Assembly: GCF_018069625.1 (NCBI RefSeq)
Contig: NZ_CP072941.1
Coordinates: 6,820,001-6,884,000 of the forward strand
Source: Streptomyces yatensis
GTDB lineage: Bacteria; Actinomycetota; Actinomycetes; Streptomycetales; Streptomycetaceae
DNA: 64,000 nucleotides
Direction: 5' to 3'
Shown here: positions 27,198 to 35,215 of the stretch, in pieces
How the letters are laid out: the number at the start of each line of letters is the position of its first letter
Position numbering within the stretch: position 1 is the first letter of the stretch
Made by a program: the position numbers and the translations under genes
The notes under the pieces: generated by a model
Database searches by the model: none
The model's input: the letters and a program-made list of their open reading frames with translations, nothing else
Told to the model about the DNA's origin: nothing

Positions 27198-28385
27198 GTG
27201 GCGGAGCAGGACGGGTCGGCGGTACGGGACGAGGTGGCCGCCGCCCGGAGGATCGTGGTCAAGGTCGGTTCGTCCTCCCTCACCACCGCGGCGGGGGGCC
27301 TGGACGCGGACCGCGTGGACGCGCTGGTCGACGTGCTCGCCAAGGTGCTCGACGGCGACGGTAAGGGCGACGGCGGCAGGGACGGCGACGGTAAGGGCGG
27401 AGCGGGTGGCAAGGAGATAGTGCTGGTCTCCTCCGGTGCCATCGCCGCCGGCCTTGCGCCGCTCGGCCTGGACCGGCGCCCGCGCGACCTCGCCCGCCAG
27501 CAGGCGGCCGCGAGCGTCGGGCAGGGGCTCCTGGTGGCCCGCTACACCGCCTCCTTCGCGCGCTACGGGCGCCGGGTCGGCCAGGTGCTGCTCACCACGG
27601 ACGACACCAGCCGCCGCGCCCACTACCGCAACGCCACCCGCACCCTGGACCAGCTGCTGGCCATGGGCGCGCTGCCGATCGTCAACGAGAACGACACGGT
27701 GGCCACGGACGAGATCCGGTTCGGTGACAACGACCGGCTCGCGGCCCTGGTCGCCCATCTCGTACGGGCGGATCTGCTGGTGCTGCTCTCCGATGTGGAC
27801 GGCCTCTACGACGGGGACCCCAGGACCCCCGGCACCTCCCGGATCGACGAGGTCCGGGGGCCCGAGGACCTGGACGGTGTCTCCATCGGCAGCGCGGGCC
27901 GCTCCGGAGTGGGCACCGGTGGCATGGTCACCAAGGTCGAGGCGGCCCGGATCGCCACCGCGGCCGGGGTTCCGGTGGTGCTCACCTCCGCCAGCCGGGC
28001 GGGTGACGCCCTGCTCGGCCGCCATACGGGCACCTTCTTCCACCGCACCGGCCGCCGCTCCGCGAACCGGCTGCTGTGGCTCGCCCACGCCTCCGCGCCG
28101 CGTGGCGCCCTGACCCTGGACGACGGCGCGGTGCGGGCCGTCGTGGAGCGGCGCACCTCGCTGCTGCCGGCCGGGATCGCGGCCGTGGAGGGCGAATTCA
28201 CCGCCGGTGACCCGGTCGAGCTGCGGGACACCCGGGGCCGCCCCGTGGCCCGTGGGCTGGTGAACTTCGACGCCAAGGAGATTCCCCAGCTGATCGGCCG
28301 CTCGACCCGGGACCTGGCCCGGGAACTCGGCCCGGCCTACGAGCGCGAGGTGGTCCACCGCGACGACCTCGTCGTCCTGGACTGA
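27198..28385 (+). CDS. proB: Glutamate 5-kinase
   Basis: First step of proline synthesis: phosphorylates glutamate to gamma-glutamyl phosphate. It has 395 residues, longer than the roughly 370 usual. The amino-acid kinase domain is clear (VVKVGSSSLTT, LVSSGAIAAGLAPLGL, IVNENDTVATDEIRFGDNDRLAALVA, GTGGMVTKVEAARIATAAGVPVVL), followed by a PUA domain from about residue 300. A Gly/Asp/Lys insertion (GDGKGDGGRDGDGKGGAGG) built from a 30-bp repeat sits in the kinase domain. GTG start with AGGGGAG. The end of the gene is duplicated in tandem. Confidence 0.96.
   Translation: MAEQDGSAVRDEVAAARRIVVKVGSSSLTTAAGGLDADRVDALVDVLAKVLDGDGKGDGGRDGDGKGGAGGKEIVLVSSGAIAAGLAPLGLDRRPRDLARQQAAASVGQGLLVARYTASFARYGRRVGQVLLTTDDTSRRAHYRNATRTLDQLLAMGALPIVNENDTVATDEIRFGDNDRLAALVAHLVRADLLVLLSDVDGLYDGDPRTPGTSRIDEVRGPEDLDGVSIGSAGRSGVGTGGMVTKVEAARIATAAGVPVVLTSASRAGDALLGRHTGTFFHRTGRRSANRLLWLAHASAPRGALTLDDGAVRAVVERRTSLLPAGIAAVEGEFTAGDPVELRDTRGRPVARGLVNFDAKEIPQLIGRSTRDLARELGPAYEREVVHRDDLVVLD
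27351..27399 (+). repeat. 30-bp-period in-frame repeat inside proB
   Basis: The 19-base segment gacggcgacggtaagggcg occurs at 27351-27369 and 27381-27399, exactly 10 codons apart. It encodes the DGDGKG insert. Confidence 0.75.
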
Positions 28386-28412
28386 GCCGCCTCGTCGTCC
28401 TGGACCGAGCCG
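28367..28412 (+). repeat. 23-bp tandem duplication across the proB stop
   Basis: The last 19 coding bases including TGA plus 4 more (28367-28389) are repeated at 28390-28412 with one mismatch, which turns the copied stop into CGA. The copy therefore lies wholly outside the gene. Confidence 0.85.
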
Positions 28413-28678
28413 CTCCGGCGGCCCGAGCGCCCCGGCGGGGCACCTCCCGGCGGTGGCCGGCGGAGAACCGAGCCCGAGGAAAACACCCACCTCCGAAAAA
28501 CCTCAAAAGCGCCCCGCGGGCGGGCGAGGGCTGGTCAACTTTGTTCAACGGGGTCGCGCGGGGCAGCGCGCCGGCTGTGGGAGACGCGGCGGAGACCGAG
28601 CGGAACGCCGCCGCCATGGCACCGTCACGAGTGCTCCGCCCGCGCGTGAGCGGAGCAGCGAGTTACAGGAGGCCGCCG
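28386..28678. other. Intergenic region after proB (293 bp)
   Basis: Apart from the proB end duplication I see no hairpin terminator or gene. The segment near 28530-28550 (ggtcaactttgttcaac) is unusually AT-rich for this genome and could hold a promoter or operator for the next gene. Confidence 0.35.
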
Positions 28679-29140
28679 GTGAGACGAGGGCGCCCGGGGG
28701 CGTCGCCCAGAGGGGCGGCGGAGCGCACCCTGACCAGTGTCGGAGCGGGCGACGCCGCGACCGGCGACGCCATGGCGCACGCCGCCGAGCGCGGCGAGGC
28801 GTCCCGGCTGTGGTACATCACCCTCAGCGTCTCGGGGAGCGAGGCGCCGCTGCGGGAGGTCCGCAGGGCTCTGGAGCAGCTGGCCCATGACCATCCGTTC
28901 CTGCTGACCAGCCGCTATGCGGTCGATCACGCCGAGATCCGCTACTGGGAAGAGGCCCGTGATCTGCACGACGCCGCGGCGGTCGCGCTGCGGCTGTGGG
29001 GCGAGCACCGGGCCTCGGCCAAACTGCCGCCCTGGGAGATCGTGGGGCTCGAGGTCATCGACCGTGATACGTACCACCAGCGGGTCGCGGAGGGGTACGG
29101 ACCGCCACCGGCCTCCCCGGTGGGCGTGCATCCGTTCTGA
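28679..29140 (+). CDS. Uncharacterised protein between proB and proA
   Basis: Unrecognised protein of 153 residues. The conserved-looking part begins around [58 protein letters not shown] and ends in [20 protein letters not shown]. It is probably soluble, and the Tyr/Trp/His-rich core suggests a ligand-binding fold, but no catalytic motif is evident. GTG 28679 is chosen for the perfect AGGAGG 6 bases upstream; ATG 28772 would remove 31 low-complexity residues. Its stop lies in a hairpin loop, and proA follows after 91 bases. Confidence 0.65.
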   Translation: MRRGRPGASPRGAAERTLTSVGAGDAATGDAMAHAAERGEASRLWYITLSVSGSEAPLREVRRALEQLAHDHPFLLTSRYAVDHAEIRYWEEARDLHDAAAVALRLWGEHRASAKLPPWEIVGLEVIDRDTYHQRVAEGYGPPPASPVGVHPF

Positions 29141-29149
29141 GGACGGATG
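29129..29149 (+). terminator. Hairpin with the stop codon in its loop
   Basis: A 7-bp perfect stem catccgt (29129-29135) with acggatg (29143-29149); the loop tctgagg contains the TGA stop. Confidence 0.45.
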
Positions 29150-29219
29150 TGCGGCGCCGGGATGTGAGAACGCCATCTCGAACTGCGGAATAGCGCGCGG
29201 CTTCCGCCCGTCGGCTCAG

Positions 29220-29225
29220 TACGCT
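29220..29225 (+). promoter_or_regulatory. -10 box of a probable leaderless proA transcript
   Basis: TACGCT ends 6 bases before the proA ATG (29232), so transcription should start on the A of the start codon. No Shine-Dalgarno is present. Confidence 0.6.
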
Positions 29226-29231
29226 TCGTGC

Positions 29232-30530
29232 ATGACCAGCGCACCCACGTCGCCGCTCACCGACCCCTGGCCGAAGTCCCCGGTCCTCCAGGCCGCCTAC
29301 CGGTCCCGGGCCGCTGCCGCCGATCTCGCGCCATTGCCGCGCGCCGTCAAGGACGACGCGCTGCTCGCGATGGCCGACGCGCTGGAGGTGCGCACCAAGG
29401 AGATCGTCGAGGCCAACGCGGCCGATGTGGAGCGGGCCCGCGAGGCCGGCACCAGCGACGCCATCGTGGACCGGCTGACCCTCACCCCCGAGCGGGTGCG
29501 GGCCATCGCCTCCGACGTCCGCGATGTGATCGCGCTGCCCGACCCGGTCGGCGAGGTGGTGCGCGGCTCCACGCTGCCCAACGGGATCGACCTGCGCCAG
29601 GTGCGCGTGCCGCTCGGCGTCGTCGGGATCATCTACGAGGCCCGGCCGAACGTGACGGTGGACGCCGCGGCGCTCTGCCTGAAGTCGGGCAACGCGGTGC
29701 TGCTGCGCGGCTCCTCGTCGGCGTCCCACTCCAACGCCGCGCTGGTGAAGGTCCTGCGCGACGCCGTGGGCGGGGCCGGCCTGCCCGCGGACGCGGTGCA
29801 GCTGGTGCCGGGCGAGAGCCGGGAGTCGGTGCGCGAGCTGATGCGCGCCCGCGGCCTGGTGGACGTGCTGATCCCGCGTGGCGGCGCGTCCCTCATCCGT
29901 ACGGTCGTCGAGGAGTCCACGGTCCCGGTCATCGAGACCGGCACCGGCAACTGCCATGTGTACGTGGACGCCGACGCCGACCTCGACATGGCGGTCGAGA
30001 TCCTGGTGAACTCCAAGGCCCAGCGGCCGAGCGTGTGCAACGCGGCGGAGACGCTGCTGGTGCACCAGGACATCGCCCCCCGCTTCCTGCCCCGGGCCCT
30101 GGAGGCGCTGGCCGAGGCCGGGGTCACGGTCCACGCGGACGAGCGCGTGATCGCGCTCGCGGAGGGCTCCAAGGCCACGGTGGTCCCGGCGGTGGTCGAG
30201 GACTGGGAGACCGAGTACCTCTCGTACGACATCGCGGCGGGCGTCGTGGACTCCCTGGACGCCGCGGTGAGCCACATCCGCCTGTGGTCCTCCGGGCACA
30301 CCGAGGCCATCGTCACCTCCTCCCAGCAGGCCGCCCGCCGCTTCACCCAGCTGGTGGACTCCACCACGGTCGCCGTGAACGCCTCCACGCGGTTCACCGA
30401 CGGCGGGCAGTTCGGCTTCGGCGCCGAGATCGGCATCTCCACCCAGAAGCTGCACGCCCGGGGACCCATGGCGCTGCCCGAGCTGACATCGACGAAGTAC
30501 ATCGTCACCGGCGACGGCCACACCCGCTGA
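29232..30530 (+). CDS. proA: Gamma-glutamyl phosphate reductase
   Basis: NADPH-dependent second step of proline synthesis, producing glutamate semialdehyde. It has 432 residues with the ALDH-like fold. The catalytic cysteine is C269 in [14 protein letters not shown], the nucleotide-binding segment is [18 protein letters not shown], and the C-terminal signature is [28 protein letters not shown]. No Shine-Dalgarno; the TACGCT 6 bases upstream indicates a leaderless mRNA. In this lineage proB and proA are separated by one uncharacterised gene. Confidence 0.97.
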   Translation: MTSAPTSPLTDPWPKSPVLQAAYRSRAAAADLAPLPRAVKDDALLAMADALEVRTKEIVEANAADVERAREAGTSDAIVDRLTLTPERVRAIASDVRDVIALPDPVGEVVRGSTLPNGIDLRQVRVPLGVVGIIYEARPNVTVDAAALCLKSGNAVLLRGSSSASHSNAALVKVLRDAVGGAGLPADAVQLVPGESRESVRELMRARGLVDVLIPRGGASLIRTVVEESTVPVIETGTGNCHVYVDADADLDMAVEILVNSKAQRPSVCNAAETLLVHQDIAPRFLPRALEALAEAGVTVHADERVIALAEGSKATVVPAVVEDWETEYLSYDIAAGVVDSLDAAVSHIRLWSSGHTEAIVTSSQQAARRFTQLVDSTTVAVNASTRFTDGGQFGFGAEIGISTQKLHARGPMALPELTSTKYIVTGDGHTR

Positions 30531-30636
30531 CTCACCCGTTCGGGGGGTATCCGATTCCCGGCGGCGCTGGGGTGGATCTTCCCCCGAATACCATTTCACC
30601 CTGCCCAAAATGACCCGTCCGGTCTACTCTGAATGG

Positions 30637-31266
30637 GTGCCGGACGACGTGGGGGGCAAGCCGTTCCCGGACGGCGACGAGCCCGACGAGCGCAGCCACG
30701 GCGAGACGAACGACGAGTTCGCCGCCGTGGTCTTCGACGAGGACTTCGTGCGGTCGGCCCCGATCCATGAGCCCACCGCCATCGAGCGGATGCTGGCCGC
30801 CGCCGAGGCCCGTGCCGAGGCCGAGGCGTCCCGGCGCCGCAGGGCCGGGGTGCCTCCCGAGGACGAGCTCTTCGAGGACGGCTACGGCCAGGAGGCCGAG
30901 TTCTACGGCGTGGACGACCCCGACGGGCGCTTCGGCCCCGGGCGGGACGCGGACGACGCCTACGGCCCCTATGGGCGGTACGGCAGCGCGGGGCGTCCTT
31001 ACCGCGGTCATGCCCGCTGGCACCGCCCGGTGGCCTGGTTGCTGGCCATTCTGATGGGCATCGGCGTGGTCGCCCTGGCCTTCACGGCCGTCTACCGGGG
31101 CGCCTCGGGCAACCGCCAGGACCCCGCCCCACCGCCCGCCACCAGCGGCGTCGACGGCTCGCCCAGCGGTCAGCCGCGCCTGGAGCCGTCGGGGTCGGAG
31201 TCGCCCACCCCGGAGCCGTCCGGCTCCAAGGGCTTGCCCGCCTCCGCCGTACCGCCGTCGCGGTGA
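30637..31266 (+). CDS. Single-pass membrane protein with VVFDEDFVR motif (paralogue 1)
   Basis: About 209 residues, function unknown. The acidic cytoplasmic N-terminal half contains EFAAVVFDEDFVRSAPIHEPTAIERM (motif at residues 31-39) and a Gly/Tyr/Asp-rich stretch. One membrane helix (about 133-153, PVAWLLAILMGIGVVALAFTAVY) is followed by an extracellular Pro/Ser tail. GTG 30637 is chosen because TACTCT (30625-30630) lies 6 bases upstream (leaderless); ATG 30610 is in frame but overlaps the promoter. The next gene, 31582, shares the motif, the topology and the same promoter element. Confidence 0.7.
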   Translation: MPDDVGGKPFPDGDEPDERSHGETNDEFAAVVFDEDFVRSAPIHEPTAIERMLAAAEARAEAEASRRRRAGVPPEDELFEDGYGQEAEFYGVDDPDGRFGPGRDADDAYGPYGRYGSAGRPYRGHARWHRPVAWLLAILMGIGVVALAFTAVYRGASGNRQDPAPPPATSGVDGSPSGQPRLEPSGSESPTPEPSGSKGLPASAVPPSR

Positions 31267-31350
31267 GGACCTCGCGCATCGCTGAGCGGCCTCGCTGAAG
31301 TCCGGTGCGGTTCGGATGCGCCCCGAGGGGGTGCGGGGGTGTGCCGATGT

Positions 31351-31424
31351 GCGGCTCCGCCGCGGCCGAGTCCATGTGCGGCTCCGCCGCGGCCGTGTCG
31401 ATACGCGGCTCCGCCGCGTGGCCG
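31351..31424. repeat. Three tandem 27-bp units, each a small hairpin
   Basis: The core gcggctccgccgcggccg starts at 31351, 31378 and 31405 (the last with an extra t). Each core contains the perfect hairpin gcggc-tcc-gccgc. It may act as a stacked terminator or be a slippage product. Confidence 0.75.
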
Positions 31425-31569
31425 GCCACGGCACGGCCGCGGATGAACGACCGCACCTCGCGGCCCTTCCCGCGGAGCGCTTAGCACGTCGTGGCCTATG
31501 GGGCGTTTCCTCCCCACTCGCCTCCCAAGTTGTGGAGTAGCACCGCGTTTACCGGCGCCCCTGGCGACC

Positions 31570-31575
31570 TACTCT
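31570..31575 (+). promoter_or_regulatory. -10 box of a leaderless transcript
   Basis: TACTCT, 6 bases before ATG 31582. Identical element and spacing to the upstream paralogue. Confidence 0.6.
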
Positions 31576-31581
31576 TGAGAT

Positions 31582-32664
31582 ATGGCCGGGCGTGGAGACC
31601 CTCCCGAGGGGACACCCGAGGGCGTCCCGGGAGGTGGTGAGGACGAGTACCGTTCCGTCGTATTCGACGAGTCGTTTGTCCGCGCTGCCCGGCTCCAGGA
31701 ATTCTCCGCCCAGGAGCGCATGGGCGAGCACGCGCGGGCGGTGCGCAGCCGGCACGCGTGGGCCAGGGCCGGGGCGTCGCGCCAGGCCGTCGCGCTCGTC
31801 CTGCTGATCGCCATCGCCTTCGCCGCGGCCGTCTACATGGGCGTGCGCCACCCGTACCAGACGCCGCAGCCGCAGACCGTGGAGCCGCTGCACAGCAGCG
31901 TGGTGCCGCTCGCACCGCGCGGTGAGGTGCCCGGAGGGCCGCCGGACCGGCTGTTCCGCAGCAGCCCGGCCGCCGAGTTCCGCACCGGCGCCGAAGGGGT
32001 CACGGTGCCCGGCGCCCGGCGCACCCAGAGCTTCTCCGAGAGCCAGGTGATGACGGCGCTCACCACCGCCAAGGAGTACCTGGTCAAGTCCGCCATCGAC
32101 CCGGGTGTGCTCACCGGCGGCCCGGTGCAGGCCGTAAGGCTGCTGCTGGACCCGGCCCAGCAGACCCAGTTCGACCAGAGCTTCGCCCACCCGGTCGACG
32201 ACGGACGGCATGCGGCCACCGGCTGGCTGGCCCGCTTCAACCCGGCCGAGGTGACGCTGGCCGACACCCCGGTGCGGGTCCGCGGCAGCCTTACGGTCGT
32301 CGAGCGCAGCCCCGCGACCCTGGAGGTCGCCGCCGACCACGTCTTCGTCTACGCGGTCCAGCAGGCCCACGAGCGCGCACCGGACCATGCCTCACTGTTC
32401 ACGGTGCGCCGTGAGGCGCGGTTCCGCTTCGACCGGAACGATCTGCGCGACCACCATCTGGAGCTGGTGCAGAGCACCGTGCTGGCGGGCCCGCAGGCAT
32501 GTGCCGCGAACGCCTCCGGCTATCTGCGGCCGATGCTCGCCGGCCAGAGCGCCAAGGGCGACGCCCCCACGGGCACCGACCCGTACACCACGGGCCGCAC
32601 CGCGGTCTCGCTGTGCGGCGTCCTGGCCCCCGGGACCCAGCCCGCCCTCGACGGGCGGTCCTGA
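31582..32664 (+). CDS. Single-pass membrane protein with VVFDESFVR motif (paralogue 2)
   Basis: A 360-residue protein of unknown function. The N-terminus carries EYRSVVFDESFVRAARLQEFSAQERM (motif at residues 26-34), a basic stretch and one membrane helix (about 67-87, QAVALVLLIAIAFAAAVYMG). The large C-terminal part should be extracellular: VPGARRTQSFSESQVMTALTTAKEYLVKSAIDPGVLTGGPVQAVRLLLDPAQ... with a single pair of cysteines near the end (ACAANAS, SLCGVL) that could form a disulfide. Leaderless start at 31582. The stop region is duplicated in tandem. Confidence 0.75.
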   Translation: MAGRGDPPEGTPEGVPGGGEDEYRSVVFDESFVRAARLQEFSAQERMGEHARAVRSRHAWARAGASRQAVALVLLIAIAFAAAVYMGVRHPYQTPQPQTVEPLHSSVVPLAPRGEVPGGPPDRLFRSSPAAEFRTGAEGVTVPGARRTQSFSESQVMTALTTAKEYLVKSAIDPGVLTGGPVQAVRLLLDPAQQTQFDQSFAHPVDDGRHAATGWLARFNPAEVTLADTPVRVRGSLTVVERSPATLEVAADHVFVYAVQQAHERAPDHASLFTVRREARFRFDRNDLRDHHLELVQSTVLAGPQACAANASGYLRPMLAGQSAKGDAPTGTDPYTTGRTAVSLCGVLAPGTQPALDGRS

Positions 32665-32690
32665 GGGCCTCGGGCGGTCCCTGAGGGCCC
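32652..32690 (+). repeat. About 19-bp tandem duplication across the stop of the 31582 gene
   Basis: cgggcggtcctgagggcct (32652-32670, contains the TGA) is followed by cgggcggtccctgagggccc (32671-32690), differing by one inserted base and the final base. Confidence 0.75.
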
Positions 32691-32722
32691 CCAGAGGCTG
32701 CCTGGTGACGCCACGGCCGGTC

Positions 32723-33949
32723 TCAGCGCCGCGGCGGGGTGTCCCCGGGCCCGTCGTCGTTCCCCGGCCGCCCGTTCCCCGGCCGCTCGTCCGGTCCGTC
32801 CCCCGGCCGCTGGTCCTGAGCCCCGTCAGTGCCGTCCTGGCGCTCGTCCCGGGGCGTGGTGCCCTCCTCGGGGGTCTCCCCGCCCTGCTTGCCCCCGCCG
32901 CCCGTGAACCGGTCGCGCAGCTTGCTGCCCAGGTCCCCGGCGCCGCCCGCCACGTCCCTGACGAAGGCGAACAGCGGATCCTTGCTGTTGCGCACCGACT
33001 CCGCGTAGTGGGTCGCGGACTCCCGGATCGAGTCGCTGACCGACGCGTCCCCGTCCTCGTCGCGACGCGGGTAGTGGCCGTCCATGAGCCGCTGGTAGTC
33101 GCGGGTCGCGGCCCACTTCTTGAGCTCGGCGGCGCGCACGGTGGTGAACGGATGGCTGCGCGGCAGCATGTTCATGATCTTGAGGACGGAGTCCCGCAGA
33201 TCGCCGCTCGCCTCGTACTCCTCCGCCTGCTCCAGGAAGGCGTCCACGTTCATCTCATGGAGGTGGTGGCCGCCCGCGAGCTTCATCAGCCCGCGCATCG
33301 AGGCCCGCAGATCCTGCCCGACCAGCAGCCCCGCCCGGTCCGCCGACAGCTCCGACTTGCGGAACCACTCCCGCAGCGCCGTCACCAGCGCCAGCACCGC
33401 CACATTGCCGAGGGGGATCCAGGCGACCTTCATCGCGAGGCTGGTGAGGAACAGCAGTATCGTCCGGTAGACCGAGTGCCCCGAGAGGGCATGGCCCACC
33501 TCATGGCCGATGACCGCCCGCATCTCCTCCTCGTCGAGCAGCTCGACCAGACCGGTGGAGATCACGATGATCGGCGCGTCCATGCCGATGCACATCGCGG
33601 TCGGCTGCGGGTTCTGGGTGACGTACATGGCCGGGACCCGCTCCAGGTCCAGGATGTAGCAGGCGTCCCGCAGCATGTCGTGGAGATGGGCGAACTGCCG
33701 GTCGCTGACCCGCACCGAATCGGACAGGTAGAGCAGCCGCAGACTCCGCTCGGGCAGCAGGCCGCTCATCGCCTTGAAGACCGTGTCGAAACCGGTCAGC
33801 TTGCGCAGCGCGACCAGCGCGGAGCGGTCCGCCGGATGTTCGTACGCCCGTGAGGAGATCCCGGGGAATCGCCGCCGCTCCCGGCTGGGCACATGCTCCC
33901 GGGCGTCTCCCGTCCCGCTTCCGCCGCCGGTCTCATGAGTGTCGCTCAT
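32723..33949 (-). CDS. M48-family zinc metalloprotease
   Basis: Membrane-associated HtpX/Ste24-type protease of 408 residues. Zinc ligands: HEVGH (residues 149-153) and a downstream Glu in SELSADRAG (about 200). Hydrophobic segments flank the active site (TILLFLTSLAMKVAWIPLGNVAVLALV). A long hydrophilic Gly/Asp/Arg/Pro-rich tail follows about residue 340. It probably degrades misfolded membrane proteins. ATG at 33949 (minus strand) with GAGGGGG upstream. Convergent with the 31582 gene and divergent from a tiny membrane protein gene. Confidence 0.88.
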   Translation of the reverse strand: MSDTHETGGGSGTGDAREHVPSRERRRFPGISSRAYEHPADRSALVALRKLTGFDTVFKAMSGLLPERSLRLLYLSDSVRVSDRQFAHLHDMLRDACYILDLERVPAMYVTQNPQPTAMCIGMDAPIIVISTGLVELLDEEEMRAVIGHEVGHALSGHSVYRTILLFLTSLAMKVAWIPLGNVAVLALVTALREWFRKSELSADRAGLLVGQDLRASMRGLMKLAGGHHLHEMNVDAFLEQAEEYEASGDLRDSVLKIMNMLPRSHPFTTVRAAELKKWAATRDYQRLMDGHYPRRDEDGDASVSDSIRESATHYAESVRNSKDPLFAFVRDVAGGAGDLGSKLRDRFTGGGGKQGGETPEEGTTPRDERQDGTDGAQDQRPGDGPDERPGNGRPGNDDGPGDTPPRR

Positions 33950-34042
33950 CTGGCCCCCTCGGTCGATTGCCCGCTCGACGGGACGCCCGGTCCGGGCCCC
34001 TCGTCCGGCGGCCCCCAGCCTAGGCCCTGAGGGTACGAGGGT

Positions 34043-34048
34043 TAGCGT
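34043..34048 (+). promoter_or_regulatory. -10 box of a leaderless small-protein transcript
   Basis: TAGCGT, 6 bases before ATG 34055. Confidence 0.5.
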
Positions 34049-34054
34049 GGAGAC

Positions 34055-34207
34055 ATGCCCGATATGACTGGCCTCACCGAAGCCCTCGCCGCCACCTCCC
34101 ACAGCAACGACGGCCCGGGAGCGCTGCTGCGCATCGTCATCGTGGTCGGCGTGGTGGGCGCCGCCCTGCTCGCCTGGTTCCTGCTGCGCGGATACAAGCA
34201 GGACTGA
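34055..34207 (+). CDS. 50-residue small membrane protein
   Basis: Sequence MPDMTGLTEALAATSHSNDG then a single strong helix (LLRIVIVVGVVGAALLAWFLL, about residues 24-44) and a basic RGYKQD end. The N-terminus should be outside and the C-terminus inside. A TAGCGT -10 lies 6 bases before the ATG, giving a leaderless mRNA. It is followed by a second tiny membrane protein of the same topology. Function unknown; the promoter placement and clean membrane segment make it a likely real gene. Confidence 0.65.
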   Translation: MPDMTGLTEALAATSHSNDGPGALLRIVIVVGVVGAALLAWFLLRGYKQD

Positions 34208-34217
34208 GCGGATACCG

Positions 34218-34300
34218 GCGGGACGGACGGGAGCACGGAACAGCGGGACGGACAGCGGGACGGACGAGAGCACGGACAGCGGGACGGACAGCGGGACCGA
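34218..34300 (+). repeat. Short tandem repeats between the two small membrane protein genes
   Basis: Five copies of gcgggac(g/c)ga begin at 34218, 34243, 34255, 34279 and 34291. At a larger scale the segment 34231-34264 is repeated at 34268-34300 with one deletion and one mismatch. Confidence 0.75.
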
Positions 34301-34366
34301 AAACCGCCTCGCATACGATGTGGCCGACGTGTTGTGTCGCCTAGACCCGGATAGGTACTGCCTGCG

Positions 34367-34534
34367 ATGACCGCTATCAGCACCGCACATGCTGCCCTGA
34401 CCACGCTCGCGGCCGAGGGCGGTGAGCACACCGACACCCACCCGACGATCAGCCCCTTCATGACCGGCGGTGCGGCCCTGGTGATCCTCTTCCTGCTGCT
34501 GTGGATCACCACGCGCTTCAACCGGGACCGCTGA
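34367..34534 (+). CDS. 55-residue small membrane protein
   Basis: Sequence begins [20 protein letters not shown], then [15 protein letters not shown], one helix ([16 protein letters not shown], about 36-51) and a basic NRDR end. It has the same layout as the 50-residue neighbour (extracytoplasmic N-terminus with His/Thr, single helix, charged tail). TAGGTA lies 9 bases before the ATG and no Shine-Dalgarno is present. It directly precedes nadD. Function unknown. Confidence 0.6.
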   Translation: MTAISTAHAALTTLAAEGGEHTDTHPTISPFMTGGAALVILFLLLWITTRFNRDR

Positions 34535-34593
34535 GCTGGGCGATTGCCCCTATGGGCCCCGGCTCCGGGCCGGGCCCAGTAGGGTCTGCACGC

Positions 34594-35205
34594 ATGGAAG
34601 AGCAGAAAGGGTCCGGCAAGCGGCGACTCGGCGTGATGGGCGGGACATTCGACCCGATCCACCACGGTCACCTGGTCGCGGCGAGCGAGGTGGCCTCGCA
34701 GTTCCACCTCGATGAGGTGGTGTTCGTGCCCACCGGTCAGCCCTGGCAGAAGAGCCACAAGAAGGTCTCCCCGGCCGAGGACCGCTATCTGATGACGGTC
34801 ATCGCGACCGCGTCGAATCCGCAGTTCTCGGTCAGCCGTATCGACATCGACCGCGGCGGGCCCACCTACACCACCGACACGCTCCGGGAACTACGGGCGC
34901 TCAACGGTGACGCGGATCTGTTCTTCATCACCGGGGCCGACGCACTCGCCCAGATCCTCACCTGGCGTGACGCCGAAGAGCTCTTCTCGCTGGCCCACTT
35001 CATCGGGGTGACCAGACCGGGGCACATACTGGCCGACCCGGGGCTTCCGGAGGGCGGGGTGTCGCTGGTGGAGGTTCCGGCGCTGGCGATCTCGTCATCG
35101 GACTGCCGGGCGCGGGTCGCTCATGGCGACCCCGTCTGGTACCTGGTGCCGGACGGCGTGGTGCGCTACATCGACAAGCGCGAGCTGTACCGGCACGACT
35201 GCTGA
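34594..35205 (+). CDS. nadD: Nicotinate-nucleotide adenylyltransferase
   Basis: Converts nicotinate mononucleotide and ATP to deamido-NAD. It has 203 residues. Nucleotidyltransferase motifs [11 protein letters not shown] (residues 16-26) and [12 protein letters not shown] (C-terminal) are intact. ATG 34594 is preceded by TAGGGT (34580-34585) at 8 bases, so the mRNA is probably leaderless. Longer starts lie within the preceding small gene. It is followed after 10 bases by the LCP/LytR_C gene, then rsfS, the usual actinobacterial nadD-LCP-rsfS order. Confidence 0.96.
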   Translation: MEEQKGSGKRRLGVMGGTFDPIHHGHLVAASEVASQFHLDEVVFVPTGQPWQKSHKKVSPAEDRYLMTVIATASNPQFSVSRIDIDRGGPTYTTDTLRELRALNGDADLFFITGADALAQILTWRDAEELFSLAHFIGVTRPGHILADPGLPEGGVSLVEVPALAISSSDCRARVAHGDPVWYLVPDGVVRYIDKRELYRHDC

Positions 35206-35215
35206 AGGGGTACCG

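Larger units (their letters stand above)
31267..31581. other. Intergenic region with tandem hairpin units (315 bp)
   Basis: It holds a three-copy 27-bp repeat (31351-31424), then AT-richer sequence leading to the promoter TACTCT at 31570-31575. Open frames here are low-complexity and look like by-products of the repeat. Confidence 0.5.

Noticed and set aside
31351..31424. CRISPR-like array
   Set aside because: Only three units, with no unique spacers of constant length and no cas genes. It is a simple tandem repeat.
31082..31456. Minus-strand frame with a 9-residue AAAEPHxDS repeat
   Set aside because: The repeat is just the translation of the 27-bp tandem DNA repeat, and the frame overlaps the end of the 30637 gene.
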